Source of the DNA: Pedobacter cryoconitis | Lineage (GTDB): Bacteria > Bacteroidota > Bacteroidia > Sphingobacteriales > Sphingobacteriaceae | NCBI RefSeq assembly: GCF_014200605.1 | Contig: NZ_JACHCE010000004.1 | Span: 199,619 to 263,618, forward strand | Length of the DNA: 64,000 nt | Direction: 5' to 3' | Shown: in pieces, positions 36,186 to 45,709 of the stretch | How the letters are laid out: each line of letters starts with the position of its first letter | Numbering within the stretch: position 1 is the stretch's first letter | The notes under the pieces: generated by a model | Database searches by the model: none | What the model was told of the DNA's origin: nothing | What the model saw: only the letters and a program-made list of their open reading frames with translations | Translations under genes and position numbers: made by a program

Positions 36186-37097
36186 CTAAACGGTGAATGT
36201 AACCCCTTCAAGAGCCAACTCCGTATTCTCAAAAACCCCTTGTGCTTCTTCTAACAACGGCAATAACGTCTTATATCTCGAAGAAAAGTGCCCAATTAAC
36301 AACTTATCCGCCCCTACTTCTTTCGCTATCCTACCGGCCTGCAAAGCCGTCGTATGGTGCGTCACATTTGCCCTCTCCAGCAAGTCATTCATAAAAGTAG
36401 CTTCATGGTACAACATTGTGCAACCGCGGATGCTTTCCAGGTAACTGCCATCTGCCATCGTATCTGAGCAATAGCAATAACTTTTTGGTGTATCAGAATC
36501 TATCGTATAATCTGTATTCAATATCACTTGTCCGCCGGGTAAAGTCAGGTCCATGCCCTTCTTTAGCAGCTGATAATATTCTGCAGGAACATTATCCTGC
36601 TCCAATTTCTCAACCAGAACTTTGCGCAAACGTTTCTTCTCCGTAAACTTAAACCCCGTACAAGGAATCCGGTGGTTGAGAATAATCGTTTCCACCGTCA
36701 TATCCTGATTCTGAAAAATCACTCTGGGTTCATCAGCTACAATCGGACAGAACTCAATTTCAAACCTGAGATTCGTCTCAGAATATCTGAACTGAATCTC
36801 CAGTATTTCCATTAAGGCTGCCGGGGCAAAGATTTGGAATGGCTTAATACGGCCATTAAGGTTCATTGTGGAGAGTAAACCCACTAAACCAAAATAATGG
36901 TCACCATGAAGGTGACTGATAAAAGCGACATCTATTTTGCTGGCTTTAAAACCAAATCTGATTAACTGCTGCTGAGTACCTTCGCCGCAGTCAATCAGAT
37001 AAAACTTATCTTTACAATTTAAAAGTTGTGCTGTTGGATTTCTATTAAAAACTGGAGTAGCCGAACTACTTCCTAAAATGGTAACCTCAAACTTCAT
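36186..37097 (-). CDS. rnz: Ribonuclease Z
   Basis: RNase Z matures tRNA 3' ends. The 303 residues begin VTILGSSSATPV and carry the metallo-beta-lactamase motif SHLHGDHYFG (about 61-70), the later His and Asp ligands (HRIPCTGFKF; YCYCSDTM; YHEATF) and GHFSSRY at the end. The length is normal for the short bacterial form. The start codon overlaps the stop of the STAS gene by one nucleotide, so translation is coupled. Confidence 0.95.
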   Translation of the reverse strand: MKFEVTILGSSSATPVFNRNPTAQLLNCKDKFYLIDCGEGTQQQLIRFGFKASKIDVAFISHLHGDHYFGLVGLLSTMNLNGRIKPFQIFAPAALMEILEIQFRYSETNLRFEIEFCPIVADEPRVIFQNQDMTVETIILNHRIPCTGFKFTEKKRLRKVLVEKLEQDNVPAEYYQLLKKGMDLTLPGGQVILNTDYTIDSDTPKSYCYCSDTMADGSYLESIRGCTMLYHEATFMNDLLERANVTHHTTALQAGRIAKEVGADKLLIGHFSSRYKTLLPLLEEAQGVFENTELALEGVTFTV

Positions 37098-37486
37098 TAA
37101 TTTTTCTGATCAAAGCTCCCTAGTAATTCCTTCTCTATTTCTTCCATGAAGATCAAATCTTCCGCCTCATCCAGGTTGCCTACAATGTGAAGTGACTGGT
37201 CAATCGAAGACATCTCCAGGAGCTTGGAAATACAATCGCTAATACCGGTCACAATGAACAATCCATTTGCCTTTTTACAGAGCCTGTCGCCTACCAAAAG
37301 GCAGCTCAGGTCCTGTGAATCGTCACAATCGCTCACCACTGATAAATCTAAAACGATATTACAATATCCCTCAGCGTTCAATAAAATGAATTCAGATTTT
37401 AATCTGGGCGCATTATCGGCAGTCAGCCTGACTTCATCAAGTCTGATTGCGACATACTTTTCGTGTTTATCTACTGAAAATTTCAT
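37097..37486 (-). CDS. STAS-domain protein (anti-sigma factor antagonist-like)
   Basis: A 129-residue single STAS domain: KFSVDKHEKYVAIRLDE, the central NIVLDLSVVSDCDDSQDLSC strand-helix with a Ser where SpoIIAA-type proteins are phosphorylated, then ANGLFIVTGISDCISKLLEMSS. The usual DSSGL motif reads DSQDL, so regulation by a partner kinase is uncertain. No RsbW-like kinase is adjacent. It is cotranscribed with rnz by a TAATG overlap, an arrangement I believe recurs in related Bacteroidota. Confidence 0.82.
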   Translation of the reverse strand: MKFSVDKHEKYVAIRLDEVRLTADNAPRLKSEFILLNAEGYCNIVLDLSVVSDCDDSQDLSCLLVGDRLCKKANGLFIVTGISDCISKLLEMSSIDQSLHIVGNLDEAEDLIFMEEIEKELLGSFDQKN

Positions 37487-37521
37487 AACATCCCCCTTTT
37501 TTAAGGTAACAAATTAAGTAT

Positions 37522-38475
37522 TTATTTCGATAAAAGCGTATCAAGGCTTCCTAAAACATTCTGCTCAATTCTGTCCAGAATATTATCCTGCTCATTCTTC
37601 ACAAACGTATCGCCGGTAATCTGCTCATAAAGCTCAATGTAACGCTCAGAAATTGAAGCAATGATCTCAGGCGTCATTACCGGAACTACCTGTCCGTCTT
37701 TACCCTGAAATCCATTTTCAATTAACCATTTACGTACAAACTCTTTTGAAAGCTGCTTTTGAGGCGTATTTTCTGCCTGACGCTCTTCATAACCCTCAGC
37801 ATAAAAATAACGTGAAGAATCAGGCGTATGGATTTCGTCAATCAGATAGATTTCATCACCAGATTTACCAAATTCATACTTGGTATCCACCAGGATCAAA
37901 CCACGTTCTGCAGCCATTTCTGTCCCTCTTTTATACAGCGCATAAGTATAATTTTCCAACTGATCATAATCCACAATTGAAACAATACCTTTCGATAAAA
38001 TATCCTCTCTCGAGATATCCTCATCATGTCCTACAGCTGCTTTTGTTGTAGGTGTGATGATTGGATGAGGCAATTTATCATTTTCCTTCAAACCCTCCGG
38101 AAGAGCTACACCACATACACTTCTTTTACCCTCACTATACTCTCTCCAGGCATGACCGGCAAGATATCCCCTAACCACCATTTCTACTTTAAAAGGCTCA
38201 CAGATACGGCCTATAGTCACCATTTCATCCGGTACAGCAATCACCCAGTTCTGAACGATATCGGCTGTTGCCTTTAAAAACTTAGCACCAATCTGATTTA
38301 ACACCTGTCCTTTGAAAGGAATTGCCTCTGGCAAAACCACATCAAATGCAGAAATTCTATCCGTTACTACCATAGCCATCAAACGATGGTCAATAGTGTA
38401 TACATCACGCACCTTACCCTTGTAAAAACTACTCTGTTTAGGAAAATTAAAATTTGTTTCTTTAATTGCTTTCAT
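37522..38475 (-). CDS. purC: Phosphoribosylaminoimidazole-succinocarboxamide synthase
   Basis: PurC adds aspartate to CAIR in purine synthesis. Residues show [34 protein letters not shown], the aspartate/CAIR-site block [21 protein letters not shown] and [22 protein letters not shown]. At 317 residues it is longer than the E. coli enzyme and of the size of the yeast-type form, as seen in other Bacteroidota. It stands alone between phoH and the STAS-rnz pair. Confidence 0.96.
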   Translation of the reverse strand: MKAIKETNFNFPKQSSFYKGKVRDVYTIDHRLMAMVVTDRISAFDVVLPEAIPFKGQVLNQIGAKFLKATADIVQNWVIAVPDEMVTIGRICEPFKVEMVVRGYLAGHAWREYSEGKRSVCGVALPEGLKENDKLPHPIITPTTKAAVGHDEDISREDILSKGIVSIVDYDQLENYTYALYKRGTEMAAERGLILVDTKYEFGKSGDEIYLIDEIHTPDSSRYFYAEGYEERQAENTPQKQLSKEFVRKWLIENGFQGKDGQVVPVMTPEIIASISERYIELYEQITGDTFVKNEQDNILDRIEQNVLGSLDTLLSK

Positions 38476-38510
38476 GTTGTTGATGGATCACATCAATTAT
38501 TGTTTATAAA

Positions 38511-39485
38511 TTACTGTATATCTCCGTATGCCTTCAATATCCTTTTCACCAGCTTATGCCTTACCACATCTTCTCCGGTAAGATAAATGATCTCAATACC
38601 CGGAATATCATCCAGGATACGTAAAGCATTATGTAAACCAGACATTTGTTTCTTAGGCAAATCGATCTGCGTCACATCACCCGTTACGATAAATTTCGCA
38701 GAAGGCCCCATACGTGTCAGGAACATTTTAAGCTGCAAATCTGTCGAATTTTGCGCTTCGTCCAAAATTACAAAACAATTATCCAAAGTACGTCCCCGCA
38801 TAAAAGCAAGAGGTGCAATTTCAATCGTTCTGTTCTCCAGATATAATTTCAGCTTTTCGGCCGGGATCATATCATCAAGCGCGTCATATAAAGGGCGAAG
38901 ATAAGGATCTACTTTCTCTTTCAGGTCACCGGGTAAAAAGCCTAAGCTCTCCCCCGCCTCTACAGCCGGCCTGGTCAGGATAATTCTTTTAATTTCTTTA
39001 TTTTTCAATGCTCTCACAGCAAGTGCTACTGCGGTATACGTTTTTCCGGTACCGGCAGGGCCGATCGCAAAAAGTACATCGTTCTTCACAATACTGTCTA
39101 CCATTCTGCGCTGATTAGCAGTTCTGGCCTTGATCATCATACCGTTATTTCCGAATACAATGACCTCTCCACCGCCACCATTACCATTCACTTTTTCGGG
39201 TGCAGCATCAGCACCATAAGAATCTGCGTTATATTTAAACGCTAAAATTGATTCAATATCTCCCGGACTTAATGAACCATATTGTTCAAGATGACCTACG
39301 AGTTTACCGAACTTCTTTTCAAAGAGTTTTTGCTCATCTTCATCACCTAACACCTTCACTTCGTTGCCTCTGGCAACAACTTTCAGTTTAGGAAATGCAT
39401 GTTTGATCAACTCATAATGCTCGTTGTTAGCACCCCAGAATTGCACTGGATCTACTGTTTCTAATGTGAGTTTAAGTTCGTTCAA
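38511..39485 (-). CDS. PhoH family ATPase
   Basis: This cytoplasmic P-loop protein of 324 residues has an N-terminal KH-like region and a PhoH domain with Walker A GPAGTGKTY (about 143-151), Walker B FVILDEAQN and the sensor FIVTGDVTQIDLP. It matches the YbeZ type that works with YbeY in rRNA processing; ybeY is not in the window. Complete and of normal length. Confidence 0.93.
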   Translation of the reverse strand: MNELKLTLETVDPVQFWGANNEHYELIKHAFPKLKVVARGNEVKVLGDEDEQKLFEKKFGKLVGHLEQYGSLSPGDIESILAFKYNADSYGADAAPEKVNGNGGGGEVIVFGNNGMMIKARTANQRRMVDSIVKNDVLFAIGPAGTGKTYTAVALAVRALKNKEIKRIILTRPAVEAGESLGFLPGDLKEKVDPYLRPLYDALDDMIPAEKLKLYLENRTIEIAPLAFMRGRTLDNCFVILDEAQNSTDLQLKMFLTRMGPSAKFIVTGDVTQIDLPKKQMSGLHNALRILDDIPGIEIIYLTGEDVVRHKLVKRILKAYGDIQ

Positions 39486-39586
39486 AATATTGTTTTTTAG
39501 ATAGGAGTGTATATTTTGATATAAAAGTTGAATATTTGTAGCGCTTTACCGCATACGCAAGAATAAGAATAAATATTCAATTTTTA

Positions 39587-40366
39587 ATGGCCATTATCAC
39601 TTTAACAACAGATTTAGGATCCAAAGATTTTTATCAGGCTGCACTCAAAGGCAGTATCCTGACGATCTTGCCTACAGCTACTATTGTTGATATAACCCAC
39701 GAAGTTCCATCTTTCAATATTTCTTATGCAGCCTTTGTTTTAAAGAATGTTTATCACTATTTCCCTAAAGGTACTGTGCATCTGATAGGTATAGATTCTG
39801 TCTTTAGTGAAAACACAAAATATATTGGATTGAAATATCACGATCATTATTTTGTCGGTGCAGATAACGGTATTTTTTCTCTCCTGTTTGACGGGAAACC
39901 TGATGAAATCGTAGAGCTGAATATTATGCAGGATTTAAAATATCTGCACTTCCCGCTGGTTGATATTTTTGTTAAAGCAGCAATTCATCTTGCCAAAGGC
40001 GGAAAACTCAAAGACATTGGATTGCCGACAGCAAATATTGAAGAAAAAATGTTACTCAACCCGGTCATTGAAAAAGATATGATCAGAGGAAGCGTAATTT
40101 ATATCGATACTTTCTGTAACGTCATCACCAATATCACGAAAGAACTGTTCACCAAAATTCAGCGCAACCGCGATTTCACCCTGTACTTCCGTAAAAGTGA
40201 AACCATTACCCAGCTGAGCTGGCATTACAATGAGGTATCTGAAGGAGAAAAGTTATGTCTGTTTGGAATTAGCAACCATTTGGAAATAGCCATTAACAAG
40301 GGTAAAGCAAGCGGACTGCTGGGGCTTCACCTTGGCGACATTGTCCGCATTCAGTTTCACCCCTAA
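39587..40366 (+). CDS. SAM hydroxide adenosyltransferase (DUF62 family)
   Basis: A 259-residue member of the chlorinase/fluorinase-like SAM hydrolase family: ITLTTDLGSKDFYQAALKGS at the N terminus, DITHEVPSFNI, HLIGIDSVFSEN, FVGADNGIFSLLFD and a C-terminal beta domain with YIDTFCNVITNI. Characterised relatives split SAM into adenosine and methionine using water. The halide-binding specificity cannot be read here. The downstream gene follows after about 90 bp. Confidence 0.9.
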   Translation: MAIITLTTDLGSKDFYQAALKGSILTILPTATIVDITHEVPSFNISYAAFVLKNVYHYFPKGTVHLIGIDSVFSENTKYIGLKYHDHYFVGADNGIFSLLFDGKPDEIVELNIMQDLKYLHFPLVDIFVKAAIHLAKGGKLKDIGLPTANIEEKMLLNPVIEKDMIRGSVIYIDTFCNVITNITKELFTKIQRNRDFTLYFRKSETITQLSWHYNEVSEGEKLCLFGISNHLEIAINKGKASGLLGLHLGDIVRIQFHP

Positions 40367-40456
40367 TTCGCCTTTTAAACAGTAAATCCTGCATAAATGC
40401 CCTTTCCAAATCAGGATAAGGCATAGATTTTGCTTTATATACCGAAAGATACAATT

Positions 40457-40969
40457 ATGATCAGACCGCTCCTTCTATTTATTTGCTTAAGCACCTCTAT
40501 TAACGCACTGGCCGTACAAAGTGACACTTCTGCCTATCAGGTACAACGTTTAAAGATTAATGCCTTACTCGCAGAGCGAAGCGCCAAATTTGGCCAATAT
40601 GATTTAAGTCTTAGTGCCAGAACAGGAATTTTTGGTTTACAGACAAAAAATGACCTTAAAAACTCAAATGAGATCTTAAGAGGCATTATTCTCAATGACA
40701 ATAATATTTTCAGGGAACTCAAAGTATTGATGAACTATAAAGATCAGGAAGTACAACAAGTGCAAACCAATGCAGGCAATAATGCAAAACGTATTGAAGC
40801 CTATATGCTGACCATCAAAAAACTGCAGGATCAGAATGAAGAACTCAAGAAAAAAACAGCAACAATTACCGCAGAAAAATACACAGAAACCTATTCTATC
40901 ATATTTTTAATCCTGATTATCATTGGAGGGGGGATCTTCTTTTTCAACAAGATCCGCAAAAAACCCTGA
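40457..40969 (+). CDS. Secreted coiled-coil protein with C-terminal membrane anchor, hypothetical
   Basis: I start at the ATG at 40457, which gives MIRPLLLFICLSTSINALAVQ, a good signal peptide; the in-frame ATG nine codons upstream would bury it. The 170 residues continue with a helical, Gln/Asn/Lys-rich region predicted to be coiled coil (about 90-140) and end with one hydrophobic helix (IIFLILIIIGGGIFFF) plus a basic tail. It is thus a periplasmic coiled coil tethered at its C terminus. No family recognised. Confidence 0.75.
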   Translation: MIRPLLLFICLSTSINALAVQSDTSAYQVQRLKINALLAERSAKFGQYDLSLSARTGIFGLQTKNDLKNSNEILRGIILNDNNIFRELKVLMNYKDQEVQQVQTNAGNNAKRIEAYMLTIKKLQDQNEELKKKTATITAEKYTETYSIIFLILIIIGGGIFFFNKIRKKP

Positions 40970-40975
40970 TCATTA

Positions 40976-42181
40976 TTAATACTCCTCTTCGTGCATACAA
41001 TAATTAGTCAGTATGCCAACCAGAAACTTAGGTTCTATCCAGGTAGATTTTGGTGGCATAGTCTTATTGGCATCAGCTACATTGATAATTTGTTCAACCG
41101 AGACAGCAAATAACGTAAATGCTATGGCATAGAGGCCGTTATCAACCATAGTCTGAATTTCACTTAAAGGAGTAATCCCGCCTTCAAAAGTGATCCTGGC
41201 ATTGGTGCGTGGATCATCAATCCCCAGAACAGGGCCTAACAAATGATTTTGCAGAATACTGACGTCCAGTAATTCTACAGGATCATCAGCGTCATATATC
41301 CCTGGTTTAGGGCATAAGATATACCATTGAAAATTAAGATACATTCCTATCTGGTGCAGCTGATCAGGATCAACAGGCCGATCAGATTTTTCAATCGTAA
41401 AGGCCTCTCCCAGCCTGGACAGAAAATCTTCAGGACTCAACCCATGGAGATCTCTAACCAGGCGGTTAAACTGTAATACCCTGATTTCTTTTGTATTCAT
41501 AAATACAGTAGAAAAGAAGTCCATTTTTGACATCGCTGCCGCGCGATGATGACCATCTGCAATATACACAGATTCAATCTTCCCAATCTCATTAGTGATC
41601 AAATCTATATCTGCCTGATCATCAATCAGCCAGACCTTATGACCTGTAAGATCAGTAAAGACAAAATCAATAACAGGAAGCTCTTTAATGTACTTCTGTG
41701 TAACCAATTCAATTGCTTCCACAGGATGGTAAGTAATCAATACCGGATTAGCGTCCAGTCCTGTATGGTGCAGATAATCAGCCAGCTGTTTCTCTCTCCT
41801 TTCGACCGTTAATTCATGTTTTTTAATACTGCCATTCAGATAACTCTGTACATCACTTAAAGTCCATAAACCTGTCTGGGTTATCCCATTATAGTTTAGC
41901 TGATAGATATAATAACAAGGCCGGTTTAAGTCTACCAGAACTTTACCATTAACAAAAGTATTGAAGTTTTCAGCAATCTTGCGGAAGATCAGACTCTGGT
42001 TCATATCACGCAGATAAGCATGATCCAATGCCGGATTAATTAAATGAAGAAAGCTGTAATTGTTTTCTGAGGCAATCAGTTTGGCCTCACCTGTACTATA
42101 ATATTCCAATGGCCTTGTAACCACTGAAGACTGCAAATGTGCAGCAGGAATAAGCGCTGAAAAAGGCTTGACTAAAGGCAT
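40976..42181 (-). CDS. DUF1015 family protein
   Basis: This 401-residue protein shows the DUF1015 pattern: VKPFSALIPA at the start, FLHLINPALDH, YYIYQLNYNG, LPVIDFVFTD and the signature SVYIADGHHRAAAM (about 209-222). Function is not established. The family is often annotated as a SpoU-adjacent or HTH-like regulator without proof. Its gene lies 74 bp after serA on the same strand, completing a serC-serA-DUF1015 group, which suggests a link to serine metabolism. Confidence 0.9.
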   Translation of the reverse strand: MPLVKPFSALIPAAHLQSSVVTRPLEYYSTGEAKLIASENNYSFLHLINPALDHAYLRDMNQSLIFRKIAENFNTFVNGKVLVDLNRPCYYIYQLNYNGITQTGLWTLSDVQSYLNGSIKKHELTVERREKQLADYLHHTGLDANPVLITYHPVEAIELVTQKYIKELPVIDFVFTDLTGHKVWLIDDQADIDLITNEIGKIESVYIADGHHRAAAMSKMDFFSTVFMNTKEIRVLQFNRLVRDLHGLSPEDFLSRLGEAFTIEKSDRPVDPDQLHQIGMYLNFQWYILCPKPGIYDADDPVELLDVSILQNHLLGPVLGIDDPRTNARITFEGGITPLSEIQTMVDNGLYAIAFTLFAVSVEQIINVADANKTMPPKSTWIEPKFLVGILTNYCMHEEEY

Positions 42182-42255
42182 GAAATGGGGCTATTTGGTT
42201 TGGGACCGAATATAATCAAATCCCAAACCATTTAACTTATTTCATCTTATAATAA

Positions 42256-43206
42256 TTATTTTTTAAAATGGGCGATGATCAATGAAGCTAATTCTTCACC
42301 GATACGCTCCTGCGCTTCGTTCGTGGCAGCCCCGATATGTGGCGTTAACGAAATTTTAGCATGTTTTAAAATTGCCTCTAAAGGAGTAGGCTCATTATCA
42401 AATACGTCTAAACCAGCGAAAGCAACTTTACCACTATCCAAAGCATTAATTAATGCCTGCTCATCAATCGTACCACCTCTTGAACAGTTAACGATACCAA
42501 CACCTGGTTTCACCTGGTCAAACTCAGCAGCACCCAGTATAGGGCGGTCAGCGAAAGGCGTATGTAAAGTAATGAAATCACTATTTTTGATCACTTCTTC
42601 CAGACTTACTGTTTTAACAGGAATATCCAGACTTAAATCACCCTGAAATTTCAAAGTTAATTTACCATCAAATGGATACAAATCATAAGCAAGCACATTC
42701 ATACCCAGACCTAAAGCCAGCGTAGCTGTTTCTCTTCCTATTCTGCCAAAACCAATGATCCCTAAAGTTTTACCTCTAAGCTCAGTACCTTTAGCGTAAT
42801 CTTTTTTCAGTTTATTGAAATTTGAAGCTCCTTCAACCGGCATTTTACGGTTAGCATCCTGTAAGAAACGGATACCTGTAAATAAATGTGCAAATACCAG
42901 TTCTGCAACTGATAAAGAAGATGCAGCTGGTGTATTTACAACCGCGCGCCCCTGCTCTCTGGCATAGTCAACATCAATATTATCCATCCCTACTCCACCT
43001 CTGCCTATCAATTTCAGGTTAGGACATGCGTCAATTACATCTTTACGAACTTTCGTTGCGCTTCTTACTGTAATCGCGTCATAATTTTGCAGCGCTTCAA
43101 TCAGTTTATCCTGAGCAACAGTCTCTGTATCTACAATAAAACCGGCTTCTTCTAATAATCGTTTTCCGATCGGGTCAATCCCGTCGTTTGCAAGTATCTT
43201 AATCAT
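42256..43206 (-). CDS. serA: D-3-phosphoglycerate dehydrogenase, short form
   Basis: This NAD-dependent enzyme starts serine synthesis. Residues include LIGRGGVGMDNIDV, the Rossmann motif GIIGFGRIGRE (about 149-159), the substrate Arg in NCSRGGTIDE, and catalytic HIGAATNEAQ. At 316 residues it has no C-terminal ACT domain, so classical serine inhibition by that domain is absent. It follows serC by six nucleotides and is certainly cotranscribed. Confidence 0.93.
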   Translation of the reverse strand: MIKILANDGIDPIGKRLLEEAGFIVDTETVAQDKLIEALQNYDAITVRSATKVRKDVIDACPNLKLIGRGGVGMDNIDVDYAREQGRAVVNTPAASSLSVAELVFAHLFTGIRFLQDANRKMPVEGASNFNKLKKDYAKGTELRGKTLGIIGFGRIGRETATLALGLGMNVLAYDLYPFDGKLTLKFQGDLSLDIPVKTVSLEEVIKNSDFITLHTPFADRPILGAAEFDQVKPGVGIVNCSRGGTIDEQALINALDSGKVAFAGLDVFDNEPTPLEAILKHAKISLTPHIGAATNEAQERIGEELASLIIAHFKK

Positions 43207-43212
43207 TGAATT

Positions 43213-44280
43213 TTATTTTTGGTGTTTCTCTGCAAAAACCTGCATTAATTCCACCAGTCTGTGTACACTTGTAATTGGTAAAGCATTGTAAATAGAAGCT
43301 CTGAATCCACCGACACTTCTATGCCCTTTAATTCCTTCGATATCATTTTCTTCTGCGAATTTCAGGAACGGTTTCTCCAGTTCAGGATTCTCCATTACGA
43401 AACAGATATTCATTTTCGAACGGTCTTCCACTGCAGCAGTACCTTTAAACAAAGGATTTCTATCAATTTCAGCATATAAAGCATGCGCTTTAGCGATGTT
43501 CTCTTTTTCTATCTCAGCAACACCACCTTTAGATTTTAACCATCTCAGGTTTAGCATCGCTACATAAATTGCAAAAACAGGAGGTGTATTATACATCGAC
43601 TCACCTTCAGCATGCACTTTATAATTTAACATAGAAGGGATTTTATTGGTTGTTTTACCTAAAATCTCGTCTTTAACAATGACTAAAGTTGAACCTGCAG
43701 GACCAATATTTTTCTGCGCACCAGCATAAATCAGATCATATTGTGAGACATCAATTACCCTGCTCATAATATCAGACGACATATCACATACGATAGGTAC
43801 CTGAGTTTCAGGCAGGCTGAACATTTCAGTTCCATAAATCGTGTTATTCGAGGTACAGTGGAAATAAGCACTGTCCGCAGGAATTGAATAATCCTTAGGC
43901 ACGTAATTAAAGTTAGCATCTTTCGAAGAAGCCACTACATTGGCAGTACCAAAGTTTTTCACTTCCTTAATTGCCTTATTTGCCCATACACCTGTTTCCA
44001 GGTAAGCAGCCGTTTGTCCTTCGCTTAACAGGTTCATTGGAACCATGGCAAACTGCAGACTTGCACCTCCCTGTAAAAATAAAACAGAGTAACCTTCCGG
44101 TACATTTAACAACTCTTTAACCAACTTAACAGCTTCAGCTAATACGGCCTCAAACTCTGGTGTACGGTGGGAAATTTCTAAAATCGATAACCCATCCTTA
44201 AAATCTAAAACGGCTTGCGACGCCTGTCTAAACACTTCCTGAGGTAAAATACAGGGGCCAGCTCCAAAATTATGTCTCAT
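43213..44280 (-). CDS. serC: Phosphoserine aminotransferase
   Basis: SerC transaminates 3-phosphohydroxypyruvate to phosphoserine. Its 355 residues begin [12 protein letters not shown] and carry [17 protein letters not shown] (phosphate site), the PLP lysine in [12 protein letters not shown] (about 188-199) and the C-terminal [11 protein letters not shown]. Normal length. It is the first gene of the serC-serA-DUF1015 operon. Phosphoserine phosphatase is not in the window. Confidence 0.96.
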   Translation of the reverse strand: MRHNFGAGPCILPQEVFRQASQAVLDFKDGLSILEISHRTPEFEAVLAEAVKLVKELLNVPEGYSVLFLQGGASLQFAMVPMNLLSEGQTAAYLETGVWANKAIKEVKNFGTANVVASSKDANFNYVPKDYSIPADSAYFHCTSNNTIYGTEMFSLPETQVPIVCDMSSDIMSRVIDVSQYDLIYAGAQKNIGPAGSTLVIVKDEILGKTTNKIPSMLNYKVHAEGESMYNTPPVFAIYVAMLNLRWLKSKGGVAEIEKENIAKAHALYAEIDRNPLFKGTAAVEDRSKMNICFVMENPELEKPFLKFAEENDIEGIKGHRSVGGFRASIYNALPITSVHRLVELMQVFAEKHQK

Positions 44281-44366
44281 TTTATATGTTAATTAATTAT
44301 TGTAAATGTAATTGTTTTATCCAAATAATATTTGGTTTTTTGAAATAACGAGTAAAATTATAGGTT

Positions 44367-45041
44367 TTATATACTACTGATAGGAGAAGCTGATACAGCT
44401 TTCATAGTCCTGATCATTTCCAGAGGGGATTCAGCACCGAAAATTGCATTTCCTGCAACAAAAACATCAGCACCTGCAGCCAGTAAATCACTCAGGTTAT
44501 GAATGCTCACCCCACCGTCTACTTCGATCAGCAATTCTGGATTTACCTGGGCCGCCATTGCTTTAAGCCTTCTGATTTTAAGCAGCGTATTAGGGATAAA
44601 CTGCTGCCCGCCAAAGCCAGGGTTAACAGACATGACCAATACCATATCCAATACCGGAAGAATATCGATCAGCAACTCTACTGGGGTGTGCGGATTTAAA
44701 GCAACACATGCCCGGGCGCCACTTTTATGGATAGCCTGAATAGTTTTATTTAAATGAATGCAGGCTTCGTAATGTACAGTAATCCTATCTGCACCGGCAG
44801 CAACAAATTGTTCAATGTACTGATCCGGATTTACAATCATCAAATGCACATCCAAAGGTTTTTTAGCATATTTTTTAATCGCTTCCATTACCGGGAAACC
44901 AAAAGAGATATTAGGTACAAATACACCATCCATGATATCCACGTGAAACCAATCTGCGTCACTAGAATTAATCATCTCTATATCACGTTGTAAATTGGCA
45001 AAATCAGCAGAAAGTACGGATGGGGCAATCAGGTGTTTCAT
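44367..45041 (-). CDS. rpe: Ribulose-phosphate 3-epimerase
   Basis: The pentose-phosphate enzyme interconverts ribulose-5-P and xylulose-5-P. I start at the ATG at 45041, giving MKHLIAPSVLSADFANL, the usual N terminus; the frame is open 18 codons further but without homology. TIM-barrel motifs are WFHVDIMDGVFVPN (metal His and Asp), VHLMI, VLVMSVNPGFGGQ and VDGGV. 224 residues, complete. Stands alone on the minus strand. Confidence 0.96.
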   Translation of the reverse strand: MKHLIAPSVLSADFANLQRDIEMINSSDADWFHVDIMDGVFVPNISFGFPVMEAIKKYAKKPLDVHLMIVNPDQYIEQFVAAGADRITVHYEACIHLNKTIQAIHKSGARACVALNPHTPVELLIDILPVLDMVLVMSVNPGFGGQQFIPNTLLKIRRLKAMAAQVNPELLIEVDGGVSIHNLSDLLAAGADVFVAGNAIFGAESPLEMIRTMKAVSASPISSI

Positions 45042-45339
45042 GTATTCTAATCGTTTGTTTTTATGGAAGTAAATATAAAAAAATAACCCGTTCATCCCGC
45101 AGATTAAAGGAGATAAAAGACCCGGTTTCGGGAAAATGATTGATGTCTGCCCCTGCTGCCGGCTTGATCAGACTTAGTCCCCGGATTAAAAACAACCTCA
45201 TTTAAGACCGAACAAAATTCTGTAACAAACTTAAGGCAAGATTTATACAAAATATAAAAACAGTAAAGCAGTAACAATCAGTATAATTTCCTGAATGTTA
45301 CCACTTCATTAATTAATATACATTTATGTTCTAATTTGC
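45042..45339. other. Intergenic stretch upstream of rpe and the ncRNA candidate
   Basis: About 300 bp with no supported gene. The right end has CTAATTTG at 45331-45338, a near match to the TAnnTTTG box, at a suitable distance for the RNA starting near 45343. Nothing else is recognised. Confidence 0.4.
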
Positions 45340-45531
45340 ACTACGTTTTCCCTTGAGCCCATGAGTTCGGGAGGCTACAGTTGAACTGTCTACTCGAAAT
45401 TTCTAGAGTCAGAGTGTGCAGGAAGGCTGGTATTAGAAGTCAGGGAGTCCGGAAAATCTGGCCTATAATATTTATTAATGAGATGCGTAAAAAACCGTAA
45501 CCTGAGTAACAGCAGGGAGCGGTTTTTTTAT
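45340..45531 (+). ncRNA. Structured small RNA candidate with terminator (6S-like possible)
   Basis: A 190-nt stretch has no ORF but many dyads: GTTTTCC (5') pairs with GGAAAAT (3') to close the body. Inside are CCC-ATGAGTTC-GGG and the near-palindrome ACAGTTGAACTGT. It ends in a clear terminator (ACCG, CCTG, CAGG, CGGT nested, then seven T, 45489-45531). A -7-like box lies just upstream. The size, the end-to-end pairing and a CCCTTGAGCC segment resembling the CCCCTGAGCC of E. coli 6S RNA suggest 6S RNA, but this is not proven. It could also be the leader of the permease, though the terminator argues for a separate RNA. Confidence 0.5.
45489..45531 (+). terminator. Terminator of the small RNA candidate
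   Basis: AAAAAACCG and CGGTTTTTT form the outer stem, CCTG/CAGG the inner one. There is no gene end upstream on this strand for several kilobases, so it must serve a non-coding transcript. Confidence 0.8.
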
Positions 45532-45561
45532 TAAATTATGCCCGTAAATCTTAAGAACAAG

Positions 45562-45677
45562 AGTACGGTATTGTACACCAGCTGTACGTTTTCGAACGGT
45601 TTAAGGTTTGCTTTCGGCCAAAAACATGGTTTATCCTATCAAAAACCCTTTAAAAGGGTAATGGCATAGGTTTAGCT
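45562..45677 (+). promoter_or_regulatory. Possible sigma-54 promoter with upstream palindrome
   Basis: TGGCATAGGTTTAGCT (45662-45677) keeps the GG-N10-GC spacing of -24/-12 promoters, and the start would fall about 20 nt before the permease ATG. About 90 bp upstream, GTACA-CCAGC-TGTAC is a perfect 5-bp-arm dyad, suitable as an activator site. No TAnnTTTG box was found near this gene. Confidence 0.4.
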
Positions 45678-45709
45678 TCTGGCATGAAATAAATATAAGC
45701 CTTAAATAC

